Source: Circinella umbellata
Lineage: Eukaryota > Mucoromycota > Mucoromycetes > Mucorales > Lichtheimiaceae
Direction: 5' to 3'
Assembly (NCBI GenBank): GCA_025093555.1
Contig: JAIWNF010000028.1
Span: 124,001 to 188,000 of the forward strand
Length of the DNA: 64,000 bases
Each line of letters starts with the position of its first letter. Position 1 is the stretch's first letter. The translations under genes and the position numbers were made by a program. This document shows positions 23,159-36,500 of the stretch, in pieces. The notes under the pieces were generated by a model, which worked only from the letters and a program-made list of their open reading frames with translations, was not told where the DNA came from and searched no databases.

Positions 23159-26100
23159 TTATCGAGTTTGTGTAATAGTAGAAGTAGTAGTAGTTGAATG
23201 GTTATGTCGACGACCTGAACTACCACCAAATGACGTAAATATATTATGAGCTCGATGTCGAATGCCTGCAGTATTATTAAGATCTCTTCTTGATGAGTCA
23301 GTATTATTTGGCCTTGAAGTTAGTGGCGATGATGATGTTGATGTAGATACTGAAGAAGGTTGCATGAGATCCAGCTCAGGCCTACTTCTCTGTTTTTGTA
23401 ATTGTTGTGTTGTTGTTGCTGTATGTTATTTAGAAGAAGGAATATATTACTTAGTGTTGGTTTCGTATAGAAGCAAAAATAAAAAGCAATATTCCATCAA
23501 AATATACCTTCTCCGTGTTTATTATTATTTGGTTTCCCTTTTCTTGCAGGCCTACTAGAGCGTGTAGCTTTTGGTTTCGCAGTGTCAGGATGACTATTAT
23601 CAGGCCCACTACGCCGCCTTCCAAGGCCTGCTACAATACCCTCAGATAACTCCCGTATCATGCTCGATCGAGAAGGAGAAGGAGTAATATGATCACTTGA
23701 TGATGATGCGCTAAATCCGCTCCTGGTACTTTTGGAGCTTCTATCAGAAGAGGTAGAAGGTGATTTGCTATGTTTACTGAACAATGATATTTCCAAATCT
23801 TTGGCCATCTTGAAGCCACGTTCTGCCACATTGACTAGAATGCCTTCTCGTGCACGGGCCATGGGCTGAGTAAACTTTGGTGATTTGTATGCTGCATATT
23901 CGGCGTTGATCACTGTTGTCCAATTTTTTTTGTGTTACTCGAAAACCAACAAATATCGTTTTATGCACTTTCTCATCATCCATCTTAATTCATCACAATA
24001 AATCTTTACATACGGATCTTTCAGCCCCGGCACTTTGCCTTTCCCTTTCATTCGTATGAAATTACCCCCCCAAAAAAAAATTATCAAAGAGTAAGAAGAT
24101 AAAAAAAGAACTTACGTTTAGCAAGAATAAAAGATCGCAGCTCGGACTCATGGAAAAATGTTGACTTTTCAGGTAAAGCGGGACTGAATGCTGGTACAGG
24201 TTCTGCCATTGCTACTTCAACCCTGAATTGTTACAGGAGTTTAATAAAAGACACAAAGTTAAAACGCTAACCAGCTACCATTTAGCAATGTACATAACCC
24301 TCTTGTCCCTGCATATATAATTTACTTACCTCCAGCCGGTTTTCCCTTCCCATTCTTCTTCATGTACTACAATAAATACATGCAGGAATTGGGATTTGAT
24401 AGCTGCAGGGTTAAAAGGTTGTTTTCCTTCAGCAAAGACAATGCATACAATATCTAAAAATTAAATAGATAATCAGTGATCTAAGTATACAGATTTCTTC
24501 AATTTTCTTATGTATTTTTCCTTACCATTTCCAATGTGGCGTTTCTTCTGTACTTGTTGTTTATCTCCTTGTCGAGAAGGTATTAAAGTGGATACATGAT
24601 ATGCTATATTATGTTCTTTCCAGTCTTCTACAAATGTATGCTCACCGGAATCTCCACCTATTATATAATACAAATTGAATATTTCTTTTTTGTCTTTTAT
24701 CCCTCTTCCATAAACACCCCTTTTTTTCCCTTAGTCTCCTTACATATATTCCACCTCTCCCGCTCTAACTCTTTATTCTTTTCTCTTTCGTTCTATTAAA
24801 ACTTACTTCGCCTGTCTAATCCTCCTGCCCATCCAGCATATCCCTGTAGTGCAACACGACGGCCAATAATTTGTAAGAATCGATCCAGTTTTTCAGAATC
24901 ATGCTCGTTTGATAGCCATTCTTCCTCTTTTGTTTGACCTTCCTTTACAAGAATAACACCAAATTTACATCGATCATGAACCTGTTATCATTTTTTTTTT
25001 ATGAAAAGAAAATATCAAATCAATATTTCGGAGAGAAAAACGCTATTTTGATCGTATATTAGAATGTACAACATATACTTACTGCTTGTTCATCTAACCG
25101 TAAAATATCACTCTCTAAGCCAGTTGAGACCATTGTTTCCTGATCAATTTTTTTCAATTGATTAAATGGCATATCCAACGACATTTCTATCACCGCTTTC
25201 CATGTGGTGTCGGGGACTGTTTCCATTTGAGTATCATTGACCGATGATGTTAGTGATGATGGTGCACTTAGTAAGAACGAATCGGGTATAATTTTACGGA
25301 TATCGGGTCCCTTTTTTTTTATTATTACAAATTAAAATTATTATTCATTATTATTATAGAAAAGGAGGTCCCCAATTTTTTTAAAGGTTATTATTACTGT
25401 TTTGGATAAACTTTCATTGATGTAATGCACTTTTTTAAGATTTTTTTTTTTTTTTGAAAAAAAAGGAGCAAAAAAAAAAAGAAAGGAATGTTTACATATA
25501 TAAATATGATTCCTTTGCTTTTTTTTTTCTTTTTTTTTCCCTCCTCGTCAACCCCCCCCCCAAAAAAAAACCCCAAACCCAAATAAATATGAAAAAAAAA
25601 GGTACCTGTTTTGTTCTTATAATTAATCGATACTGCTTTTGAACACCATCTTCCAGTGTTTCACAAATAGCTGAAAGCAGTAATGGCTCCTTGTCATCCA
25701 CATACCCGACAAATGTTATATAATCTCGTCCCACAAAATAAGTTCGATACCAATAAGCCTCATGATCCATGTAATCTATAATAGAATCGCTATAATCTTT
25801 TGGATGATCGTCAATCGTTGTTGGATAATCTTGTGCTTGTGTTCCAAATCGATTTCTTCCTTCTACTCGATATCCTTTACAAGGAATAATCATGGACTTT
25901 TCAAATACTTTATGATATTGACAAACACATTGATTGACCATTTGTTTGAGGCAAGAAACCTATTATAAATTCCCAATCCAACCCAATTCCAAATTGCACC
26001 CATTCCAATTAAAAAAAATAATTAATTAAATTAATATCTACAGAAACAATAATAATCAAAATATATTGATTTTTCACTTACAATATCTTTTACAGCTGTT

Positions 26101-28291
26101 GTTAATGCTTGATTTCCTGTGTCAATATACTGTGTTCGCTGTTGCTGTTGTTTTTTATCCTTTTGTTTTTGACTCGTAGCATTTGCTTCTGCTGCATCAA
26201 CAAATGCCTGACCTTGTGATATTTGTTGATCTAGAACTTGGAAAAATTCTACCACCGAGGTTTTAGAAACGGGCCCCTCACCATCTTCCCATTCAACCAT
26301 ATCCGACATTTTCCGAAGATCATCCATAATGGCTCGGAGTGAGTCCTCTGGAAACTTTTGTTTGCTCTTTTGTTTGGAGGGTGGAAGAATTGTTGACGCT
26401 AAAAGCTGATCGCAATCGTTAATTAACTTGCTGTGCAACGTTGTCAGTGTTGCTGTAACAAGAATATTGTTGTACGAATGACTGAATTTGGATTCTGTTA
26501 ATTTCCGTTGTTGTTGTTGTTGGACATTATTATTACTGGCGTTAACGTTGGTTGTATGAGCAATAGGTAAAAGGTTGGATTTGAATGGGACAGTATCATT
26601 TTCACCGTTTACAAAAGAAGAAGGAACAGGAGGTGGTGGAGATGGTGGTATTTGTTGATGATGATAGGATGATAATGCTGCGGTTGAGGCATATTGACCT
26701 TTAGCTAATTGTCGCAATGACGGTACCTTTGTTTCCTGTAATTTTATTATTATTAAAAAAATCAATTTTATATCATAGGAGAGTCCAGACAAACACACTC
26801 ACTCACACACTTAAATATCTTTGACAAATAAATAACTCCCATTCCATATTAACAACAAACAAACAAACAAATGAAATATTTTACCTGGCAAGATTTAGCT
26901 CGTTTTCGACTCCATACAACTTCATGTGTCGGTGAGTTTGAAGTGGTGATATGATCACTTGTTGCATCAGACGAAGATACATTAGTAGGTTCTAAATCGT
27001 AACTGGCTGAAATTATACTAGATGTGGCAGATTTTCTAAAATCATTATTATTATTGTCGTTTTCGAAAAATTCCATATGGTCAAGATCCACGCCAAATAA
27101 TAGTTTTCCCACTCCTTTTTGATTCGATGACCTCCCTGCCACTTGTTCATTTTCTTCTTGTTTGATGGCTTGTTCGAATTCATCACTAAATCCAAATTCT
27201 GGTTGTGCTGTTGTTTTTAGCCCATTTTCTTCATTAATAGAAGAAATACGATGCTTATTATTGGTGTTATTATGTTTGTTATTGCTATTATCATCTCGTT
27301 TAAGAAATCTTGCGGCTGCGCCCACAACACTATTCCGCCGTCCATTATTATTTGATGATGTTGTATTTGAGAATATATTGCGTGGACGAGGTCGAGATGT
27401 TGTTATTGCTGCAACAGGTGTTTTGTTATGATGATATGGATCTTTTACTTCAAGAATCGAATAACTCGTTGATTGACTTGGATTAATCCTACTGCTACTT
27501 GTTGCTGAACTAGAACATCGTTCATCCTTATTATTGTTTGAAAATATACTCGCTAATCCCATTGTGCTAGGTGTACGACGGCGAAGTCTTGACGCAAGTG
27601 ATTCTCGATCTGACGAATAAGGCGATGTCCCTGGTGTCGAATAATGAATTGTCTGGGGTGAAAAATGAGAAGAATGTGGAGAAGAGGATCCTGTTTCATT
27701 CGATTGTTGTGGTTGCTGTTGGCTATTGTTACTATGGGATATCGTTAGTCGTTTTGCTCTGGATCGATTTGATTTCATGAATCCCTTGACGGATACAAAC
27801 GAAGACTTGACTGCGCTAGGAAGTCTGGATATTTTACTTGCTGTACTAAATACAGAGCTTGTGGTCGAAAAGTTGGAACGAATTGAGTCATCTGATGGTC
27901 GTCTCATGAGGGTATGATATCGTGATTGATGTTGAAATTGAGATTCTTCATGATGACTTGATCCACCGCTTTTATCCGAGAATGGTAATGTTATTTGTGA
28001 TGAATTTTGTTGTCGTTGCTGGTGGTGGTGCAATAGCCTGCTATTACTGTCATTGTCGCTTATACTGTTAGTAGTAGTAGTGGTGGTGGTGGTCGTAGTA
28101 ATAGTAGGTGTGTCAAAATTGGCATCATGATCTTCTCTCGTCGTGTCATTGTTCTCTTCTTCAAGTGGCAACGATTGACGACGTTCTTCAATGTTCGTTG
28201 TCATGGCGTTACATTCTCCAGGCGTTGTCATTGACGGTTGTTGGTTTTTTGAATTAATCGAATTTGAAACGTCCTCTTCCGCCGATAACAT
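23159..28291 (-). CDS. Rap GTPase-activating protein (RapGAP domain) with long disordered N-terminus
   Basis: Ten exons: 28291-26885, 26735-26082, 25959-25606, 25310-25083, 24981-24807, 24657-24526, 24453-24330, 24222-24116, 23912-23508, 23418-23159; 1281 residues. The RapGAP domain spans about 880-1060. It shows KFGVILVKEGQTKEEEW, FLQIIGRRV, GWAGGLD, YHVSTLIPS, GDKQQVQKKRHIGND and IVCIVFAEG. In Rap1GAP/SIPA1 proteins the Asn of this KRHIGND-type helix is the catalytic 'Asn thumb'; it is present. Residues 1-470 are low-complexity (Ser, Asn, Gln, a poly-Thr run), and the C-terminal 220 residues are Ser/Arg-rich. It should accelerate GTP hydrolysis by Rap/Rsr1-type small GTPases in polarity signalling (inference). 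Exon junctions fall within the GAP domain. Confidence 0.9.
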
Positions 28292-31007
28292 TTATAAATA
28301 AGTGAACACAAAGAATATACAGTTAAGAGGAGAGAAGAGGAGGGACAAAGGAGAACTTAGAACAAAAGAGAGTGAAGGAGAGTTAGAGAAAGAGAGAGAG
28401 GGGCTGAGTATACGTGTTTGTGTTTTGCGTCTTTCTGGAAGAAGAAAGAGGGAAAAGGGGAACAAGGAAAGCGGGTACACTAGAATGAAAGAAGTTTAGT
28501 ATATGATATATATATAATACGACAAGTAGAGGAAGCAATAACGAACGACTGTAATACGGTTTTTTAATTTTTTCTTGGTCTAGTTTCAGTTTTATTTTTT
28601 TGTCAATTGAGGAAGAGTATAAGAAGAAAGAAAGAAAAAGGCAATTGTGTAATAACAAGGCGTAACAAGAAGACGATCTACCTTTTTTTTTCTTTTGAGA
28701 GGGAAAAAAAAAAGAAATAGTATATTACAACACAATAAAAGGATTTTTTTTTTTGGGGGGGAGGAGGAGGAGGAGGAGTGTGGGGGAGTGCAAGTGTGCC
28801 CAAAACACGAGAGATAAATATAAAGTGTTTCGTTTGTTTACAGGCTCCGCAAGAAAAAAAACAACAACATTTTGCTTGAAGCATTTGTAATTTCCAAAAG
28901 ACAACACACTCATCATCTCCTGAAGTTATACTTTTTACTATTCTAGGTGGCTGATCACTTTTATTTTAAATCTTAATCTCCTATTATCTCGTCATTTCTC
29001 TCTATTTCTTGACATATTGTAATATATTACAAAGAAGAAATTGTATTGCAGATAAGAAAAAAAAAAGCGGTTCTTTCTGAATTATTATTCACTGCAACTT
29101 TAAAATGGATTCAGTTACTCGGGCCTATTATTATAATCTCAGTAACTCTTTTATTTTTATTTTTTTGACTTTTTGAAACCACGTGTAATGCAACGAAAAA
29201 TGTATCATTTTATCAAAACATAGATCGACAACAACCATTAAAATGTAACAATTTCTACTTTTATTACCGGCCCCCCCCTTTTTTTTTTCTACGCCATGTG
29301 AGAAGTTCTTTTTGGTCAATGCTCTCGTCTTAACAAATAATAATAATTTACACTGCTACAATTGGAATTGTAATAAGAATGAAGCTAATTCATTGGAAGA
29401 GAAAAAAAAACACAGAAACGTCCATTTTTCTTTGTTAGTTTTTACTTCTTTTTTCGACCACGTTACAAAATAGCAATTGATCTATTATTAATATGTTTAT
29501 TATAATTTCAGCGGCGCCAACATAACTATTTTATTTTTATTTATTTATTTTGTCCACTGAAATTTGCCAACTCATCAAAAAATAAAATAAAATGAGAAAA
29601 GGTTATTTATAATTAGATATTTATAATCTTTTTTTTTTTGTCTTTTGTAGTTTGTCCTATTTCTACTTATCAACTAATAAAACAGTAATAATAACAATAA
29701 TATCGGAGTACGTTGGTTTAACCATGATAAAAAAAAAAAAAACGTGTCTATAAAAAAAGGTCTTGAAACGTCGACGTCAATTTTTTCAAACTTGACCTAA
29801 AAAGTGAATAAGCCAGCATATGGGATTTCCAAGATACGGGTTAGAAACTAAAATGCTTTGGAAGCGTGGACAGTATTCATATAAAAATCACGTTAATACA
29901 TAGAAGTAAGGGGAAATTTGGTGATATAGTTAAATCCCAAAACTGCAGTATTATTAGAATTGCGCGTTTATATATAATTTACTATTAAGTTAGCAGAATG
30001 CTTATAAACAATATACGCTTCTAATCAGAGGCAGAAATGATTAAAAAAAAAAGAGATAGCGTTCCACGTAATTGTAATAGCAATAAGGATACATATTTCA
30101 GACATATTTAGCTTAAGAAAGTTGTTTCTTTGTTTTCTCCATTTCCTCGTGCTGTTGTGTTACCATGATAATGTCCATCAATGCTTTTTATGTTAACTTC
30201 CATAAGAAGATAAAGCTACGATGACACGGCTTTCTCATATCGTAGTTAAGGCTTCTACAGCACATTTAATCCTTTATAAATATTGTATTTTTGGCCAGTA
30301 TAGATGTTTGTTAACATATGTAAGTCATCTTTGTTGTCGCACCCCGTCTATTTTATAGCTATAAAAAATAAAGCTCTTATAAATTACTAACATTCTCAAA
30401 GATTGCTACGAAGCTTTTTTAAATAGATTTCTGCGTGGATGATTATGAATTGCGTTATGATACGCCAGTCAGTCATTTTGGCAACTTCCATACAATCAAA
30501 CAAGTAAAAAAGTAAAGGCAACATTGAAGTACATGGTATATTTAATACGTTATATAATATCCATTATTTCCTCTGTTGGTAATGACAGTGAAATATGCAT
30601 TATATGTATGTAATAGGGATATACTTGTACGTATACATAGTACCTAATTATAGAAAAGCTATTATTCATTATCAAGCATATATGTATATATTTTATTCCT
30701 ATTAAGAGAAAAAATATTTAAAAATCAAAAGAGTTAATATTGGTAACCCTTGGAATATATGACCGTCATTGCTCGTTGCCTCAATATGACTTCTTATTGT
30801 GTAGTGTGTGAGGATACTCATGCCGCACCAGGCAAATTGATGCAACGTCATTGGTTTAATTCGTGCGGTCCTTCATTGCTTTTTATCTCATATCAAAAAA
30901 TTTTCCACGAGAAATTGAAAAAAAGCCTCATTGCGCGGGGACCGTCCTATTCTTTTCTCTCTCTCTTTCCCTTTCCCTTTACTTTTTTTTATATATTAAG
31001 GACCAAT
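28292..31007. other. divergent intergenic region RapGAP / GIS2
   Basis: About 2.7 kb between two divergent starts. It contains A/G-rich tracts just upstream of the RapGAP ATG, several long homopolymers, and a pyrimidine-rich tract (30950-30990) immediately 5' of the zinc-knuckle ATG. No gene is supported in it. Confidence 0.55.
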
Positions 31008-32520
31008 ATGTCTTTCCGTCGTGGTGGCTGTTACAAGTGTGGTGAATGCAAGTAGTCGTATATATATTTTATTTATTATTATTATTCTTTATTATAAAAG
31101 ACTATTGTTATGTGTAAAAGAGAAGTGAGAAAAAGAGAGTAAAGAAAAAAAAAATAAAATAAAAAAAAGGAGGAGGACGTGTTTTCTTTTTCTCTTATGA
31201 ACAAAACGTTGATTTCAACCGATCTTTTGAACTCGTGATTTCATTTTTTCACAATCAAGTTATTGGGTATAAAGGCATTGGGGTTCTTTGATCTATTGTT
31301 GTTGTTGTTTTTTTTTTTTTGGAATCAAAAAAAAAAGTTTGAGATCGTCACACGTCTCTTGTCTTGGGGGAAAATAGTAATGAGGTTTTATTTCTCTTTT
31401 TTTCTTTTGAAAACAAAATATCTGATACAATTTTCTCTTTTAATTTAACAGTTGGTCACCAAGCTAAGGAGTGTAGCAAAACTGAATCCGTTTGGTAAGG
31501 CTCTCGTTCTCTCTTGCTATATTTTTTCTTTTAAGATAGACAAGTAAATAATCTAATTCAAAAATTTCCTTTATGTAATATAGCTATAACTGCAACCAAG
31601 AAGGTCATATGAGCAAGGACTGGTAAGAAGAAAAAAAAATATTAAGCAGTTTTTTTTTTTACATATAATTTGTCTTAATTTTTGCTCATTATTATTATTT
31701 TGATTAATGCAGCACTGAAGCCCGTGCTGAACGTCTTTGCTACAAGTGCAACCAAGCAGGTCATTTGGTAAGCGTCAAATCAGTTTTATCACTACATATC
31801 ACTGACCGTCATTATTCTCATACGTCATATAATAACGATTTTTGTTTTATTTTCGATCAATAGTCCCGTGACTGTCCTGATGCTGGTGATGATTACAGCA
31901 GTGGTCCTGCTTGCTACAGCGTAAGTAGAAAGACATAATTCTATTGTTGATTTCACATTTTAACACTCTTACCTGTTTATATTATTATTAGTGTGGTAAG
32001 TCAGGTCACATGTCCCGTAACTGTCCCGAAGGTGGTAACAGTGGTTTCGGCGGTGGTCGAAGCTTCGGTGGTAACAACAACGGTGGTGGTAAGACTTGCT
32101 ACAACTGTGGTGGTTCTGGCCATATTAGCCGTGAATGTCCCTCTGGCCAAAGTGGCCAAAAGTGCTACAACTGCGGTGTAAGTTATATATACATATATAT
32201 TGTGTTTTGAGATAGTCTTACTTTATATTGGATAAGTTGGAATGATGTATATATTTAACCATTTCTCGTTTTTCTTTCAAAACCATATATAGAGCTTTGG
32301 TCACATTTCGCGTGAATGCGATCAACCCCAACAAGATAAGGTGTGCTACAAGTGTCAACAACCCGGTCACATTGTAAGTTTTTTTTTTTTTGGAAGAGTT
32401 TAAAGGAGAGTTTAAGGAGAAGAAGAGGAGAAGGGTTGGGAAATCAAACATGATAAATTAACTGACAACTTTTTTTCCCCTTAATGATATTTATAGTCTC
32501 GCGACTGCACTGAAGCTTAA
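31008..32520 (+). CDS. GIS2: CCHC zinc-knuckle nucleic-acid-binding protein (GIS2/CNBP/Byr3)
   Basis: Eight exons: 31008-31047, 31452-31494, 31584-31622, 31713-31767, 31864-31920, 31992-32177, 32293-32373, 32497-32520; 174 residues. Seven C-x2-C-x4-H-x4-C knuckles are complete (for example CYKCGEFGHQAKEC and [14 protein letters not shown]). A Gly/Asn-rich FGGGRSFGG linker sits between knuckles 4 and 5. Seven knuckles and this linker match the CNBP/Gis2/Byr3 family, which binds G-rich single-stranded nucleic acid and mRNA and affects translation. The first knuckle is only complete if intron 1 (31048-31451, 404 nt) uses a GC donor (T|GCAAGT) with CAG acceptor. The adjacent GT (31051) would put a stop in the next exon. 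Confidence 0.95.
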
Positions 32521-33514
32521 GCAAGTTTTTTTTTTTAGTTGTTTAGTTGTTTAATAAGCGTTTTTTTTAATAATAACAATTTTTATATATCTTTCATAAA
32601 CTGAACAACAATCAAAAACATGCACAAAACAACCCCTTTTCGTTTAATAGTATTTGCTATTAAAAAAAATTCACAAAACCCAATCCATGCACACTCACAT
32701 CCACATACGTCTACTTTTAAAATTTTCATTTCTTTTTCCTCTCTCCTCTTCCTTTGTTGTTTCTCAGATCGATAATTCTATAAGTTGTACATACTTTTTG
32801 TCGTTTAGGCAATCAATATTTGAAGAAAAACAAAAAAAAAATTGTAACCAAAATCCTTACTGTTGCCATAACAACCATTTGCTCTATAGCAACCTCTTGA
32901 CTTTTTTTTTTTTTTTTTTTGACTCACATTTTTTATATTGGGAAGATATCGGAATTAGTGGAGTTGGATTAAATAATTATCCATTTTGATTTCAAAAGAA
33001 GTATTCTAAGAAAAAAGTCAACAAGATATATTGTATCAACCATAATATATATCGTGTATTTATTAATGCAAATACAAAGTTTCATGCTTTTGTATATAAT
33101 TTAAAAAGCCACTTCTTACCTTCCCCAGATAGAAAACAAGGTTTAAGTGATAATTATACTTGGTCAACAAAAAAAAAGAGTGTGGTAAAAAAAAAATATA
33201 TAATAATATTATGAAGGGCCTGGGCTATTTTAACCCCGCAAAAAAACACAAATAAATGTTGTGGGTTCCTTGTTTCCGTTGTCAACTCCATCCGCTGGTT
33301 TCAATACCACTTTATAGCACCGCTTCTATATTTTGTTTTTCCTTTCCCTTCTTTCCTTCCACTCTTCCCTTTTTTTTTTCCGTGTGAAAATATTAATATA
33401 CAAGTAAGACAAAACTTTAAACGAATATTTTTTATTTTTGTCAAAACACTAACTTTATTACTGTATGCATAATTCCTTGATTGTTTTGTTTCTATCTTTT
33501 AATATATGTTAGTC
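32521..33514. other. intergenic, GIS2 3' end to CLU1 promoter
   Basis: About 1 kb, AT-rich. A 111-codon open frame at 32654-32989 is Phe/Ser/Asn-rich and ends in a T-run translation, so I do not accept it. The 3' part is T/C-rich before the CLU1 ATG, as expected of a promoter. Confidence 0.55.
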
Positions 33515-36500
33515 ATGGCCGACAAAGTCGAGCAACAACAGATCCCTACAGAATCTAATGTAGTGGACAAGCGATCCGAAGAACAGATCGCGTCTGAAGT
33601 TGACGCAACTGCAGAAGAAAGTAAGTTTGAACTCAAATGTAGAAAAACTTTAGAATAAATTTTTATTCTTTCCCTGTACTTCAAGGGGCTATAACGAAAG
33701 GAGAGAAAAGTGGATATAAAAAAAAAGATCAAAGAGTGGGTTAAGCATATATCATCGGCTGAGCATTAAAACAATAATATAGTGATCGCTGAAGAAACCT
33801 TCCAACTGACGATCAAGTTACCTGGTAGCAAAGGATCAGATATTAAAATTATTGTAAGTAGTAATAATAATAACAGTAAGAATAAGCAATATTAGAAGGA
33901 GTGGGAAAATGTTTTATTAGTTATTTTGGGTATTTATAATGGATATATATATATATGTATAATAGGCAAGCCCAAGGGAAGCAATCCATGATATTAAACA
34001 ATCCGTGATGGAGTCACCTGAAAGTTGTGCTCACTCTTGTTTCTATCTTGCTTTGAATGGTACTCGTCTTAACGATTTTGCTGAATTAGGTGAAATCGAA
34101 GGCATGACACCTGAAACAGAATTACAGTTGGTTGAAGGTAATACAACATAGATTTGTGGAGGGGGGATGGATTTTCAAGGATGGATAGAGGGGATAAATA
34201 ATTAAATGAAGGTTACATATGTATTTATATTAATTAATACTTACCTTTGTATATGTTCTGCTATTACGAATATAATATAGACACCTATACTGAACGTGAT
34301 GTTCGATTACATATTAACCGTCTTCGTGATCTTTTGGGTGGTCCTTATAAGCCCAATCCATCAGCAGTTGGCATTGACTCTGGTATTTCGTTTTTGACAG
34401 CTGTTACTGGTGAAATTGGTAAATTATTTTTATTATTATTATTTATTACACCGTGGAAACATTTGATCGAAATTAATGGTTATTTCTCTCATATTGCTAC
34501 TAAATAGATGAAGAAATTGTACCTGAAAGTGAAAAGAAAATGGAAGATTTATTTTCCAGTGACCCTATCCCCGAGCATGCATTCACCAATACTGATTTAG
34601 AAGCTTCATCCAAGTTATCCGATTTTGTACCACCTACGTTCCAACGTCTTGCTCCTCAATGTATCAAGAGCTTATCTTTATCTGGTTGGAACCCTGTCCC
34701 TCATGCTCGTCGCCTTAAGGGTGATTTACTCTATTTGATTGTTGTTACTCTCGAAAACGAAACACTCAATATCACTGCTTCGACTCAAGGATTCTTTGTC
34801 AATAACATCACCAATAACAAATTTGATCCAACCCGTAAATCCGGTGGCAAGAAAATGGGTGCCCATTCATTGATCAAGTTACTTCAACAAGCTTCTCCCA
34901 AATTCGCTTCCAGCTTTATCGAACTTCAAGATTTCATTACATGTCATCATATGTTGGAAGTATTGCCCGTCAATACTTATTTCCCAGCTCACCCATGGGC
35001 AGTTCAATCTCCTGAACATGCCTTTGATCCAGCACGTCCTGCAGAACCTCTTTTGAACTTTGGTGCCGATGCTGTTGAATCCATGCGTGATTGGAACGAT
35101 GAATTACAATCTCATCGTGAATTACCCAAGACTAACTTGCAAGAACGTGTACTTCGTGAACGTTTGATTAATAAGGTACAATCGGAATTCACAGAAGCTG
35201 CTGTTCGTGGTGCCGTGGCAGTCGTAAATGGTTCTGTTGTACCATTGAATCCAATGGAACCTGACGAGTCACACATGTATGTATACAACAATATTTTCTT
35301 TAGCAAGGGTAATGATGGTCGGGGCACATTTGAGGCACTTGGTGCTGATGAAGCAGCACATGTTGCCACTGGTAAAGATTTGGAAGGTGTCAAAATTTTC
35401 AACAGCGTCGATGCTGCAGGTCTTTATACTTTGGGTAGTGTAATTGTTGATTACAAAGGTATCCGTGTGGTTGCTCAAAGTATTGTTCCTGGTATTTTCC
35501 GCCGTCAAGATGAAAACTCGATTGTTTATGGTTCTGTTGATAATGGTGCTCAGATTTCTGCTGATGAAAAATTCCATGAAGCTATTGGTAATGAAATTGT
35601 CAAATCCCTTCATTTGGATGAACATACCTTGATAGATGCTAATGATGAAAAGGTTAAGTTGTACACTTCGTTGGAAACAAAGGGTCTTCTTGGTGCTGAT
35701 GGTCGTCGTTACATGTTGGATCTTTATCGTTTGAATCCTGTTGATATCGAATTTCAAGACAAAGAATGTGTTGATAAGGATAATATTCCTGCTTATCCTC
35801 ACAAGATGACTTTGCTGCGTCCAGAATTGATGGGATTGTTTTGGGAACATCGATTCAGAGAATGGGTCAAGGCAAAGACTGAAGAAATCAAGAAGGAACG
35901 AAAACTCGCTAATGGTGGTGAAGAGCCAGAAAAGAAGAAGGAAGAAGAAAACCCCAAGGCTGATGGTGAAGAAACAAAGGAAAATGAAGAACAAGAACAA
36001 AAGCCTGAAGAAGAGGAAGAGGAAATTAAGATTGACATGAACGAATTCAAATTAAACTTCAACCCCGATGTCTTCACTTCTGCTAAACTCGGTGATGATT
36101 CTGAAGCAGTCAAGGAACAAGAACAAGTTGTCCGTGAAGCATCTCAATTCCTTAGCAACGATATTATTCCAAGTTTAGTTCTTGACTTTGCCTCGTATGC
36201 TATTTCTCCTCTTGATGGTGATGCTTTAACCAAGGCCATGCACCGTCGTGGTATCAACATGCGTTATTTAGGCAAGGTCGCTGAATTAGTTTCTATCAGC
36301 AAGGACAAGCGTATCGAACATATTCAAAAATTGGCTGTTCAAGAAATGGTTGTTCGTGCTTCTAAGCATATATTGCGCAAGTTGTTGAGTGAATGTCCAT
36401 TGGAACAAGCAACTGCTTGTGTTTCCCACTTTTTGAACTGTTTGTTTGGTCGAGAATTCAACTCTAAACCTAAACCTGAAATACCTGAAGGTGCCACTCG

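Noticed and set aside
32654..32989. 111-codon plus-strand frame after GIS2
   Set aside because: Composition driven by T/A runs, includes a poly-Phe stretch; likely 3' UTR.
35269..36000. 243-codon minus-strand open frame inside CLU1
   Set aside because: Antisense shadow of a strongly conserved CLU1 exon; Phe/Ser/Ile-rich with no recognisable motif.
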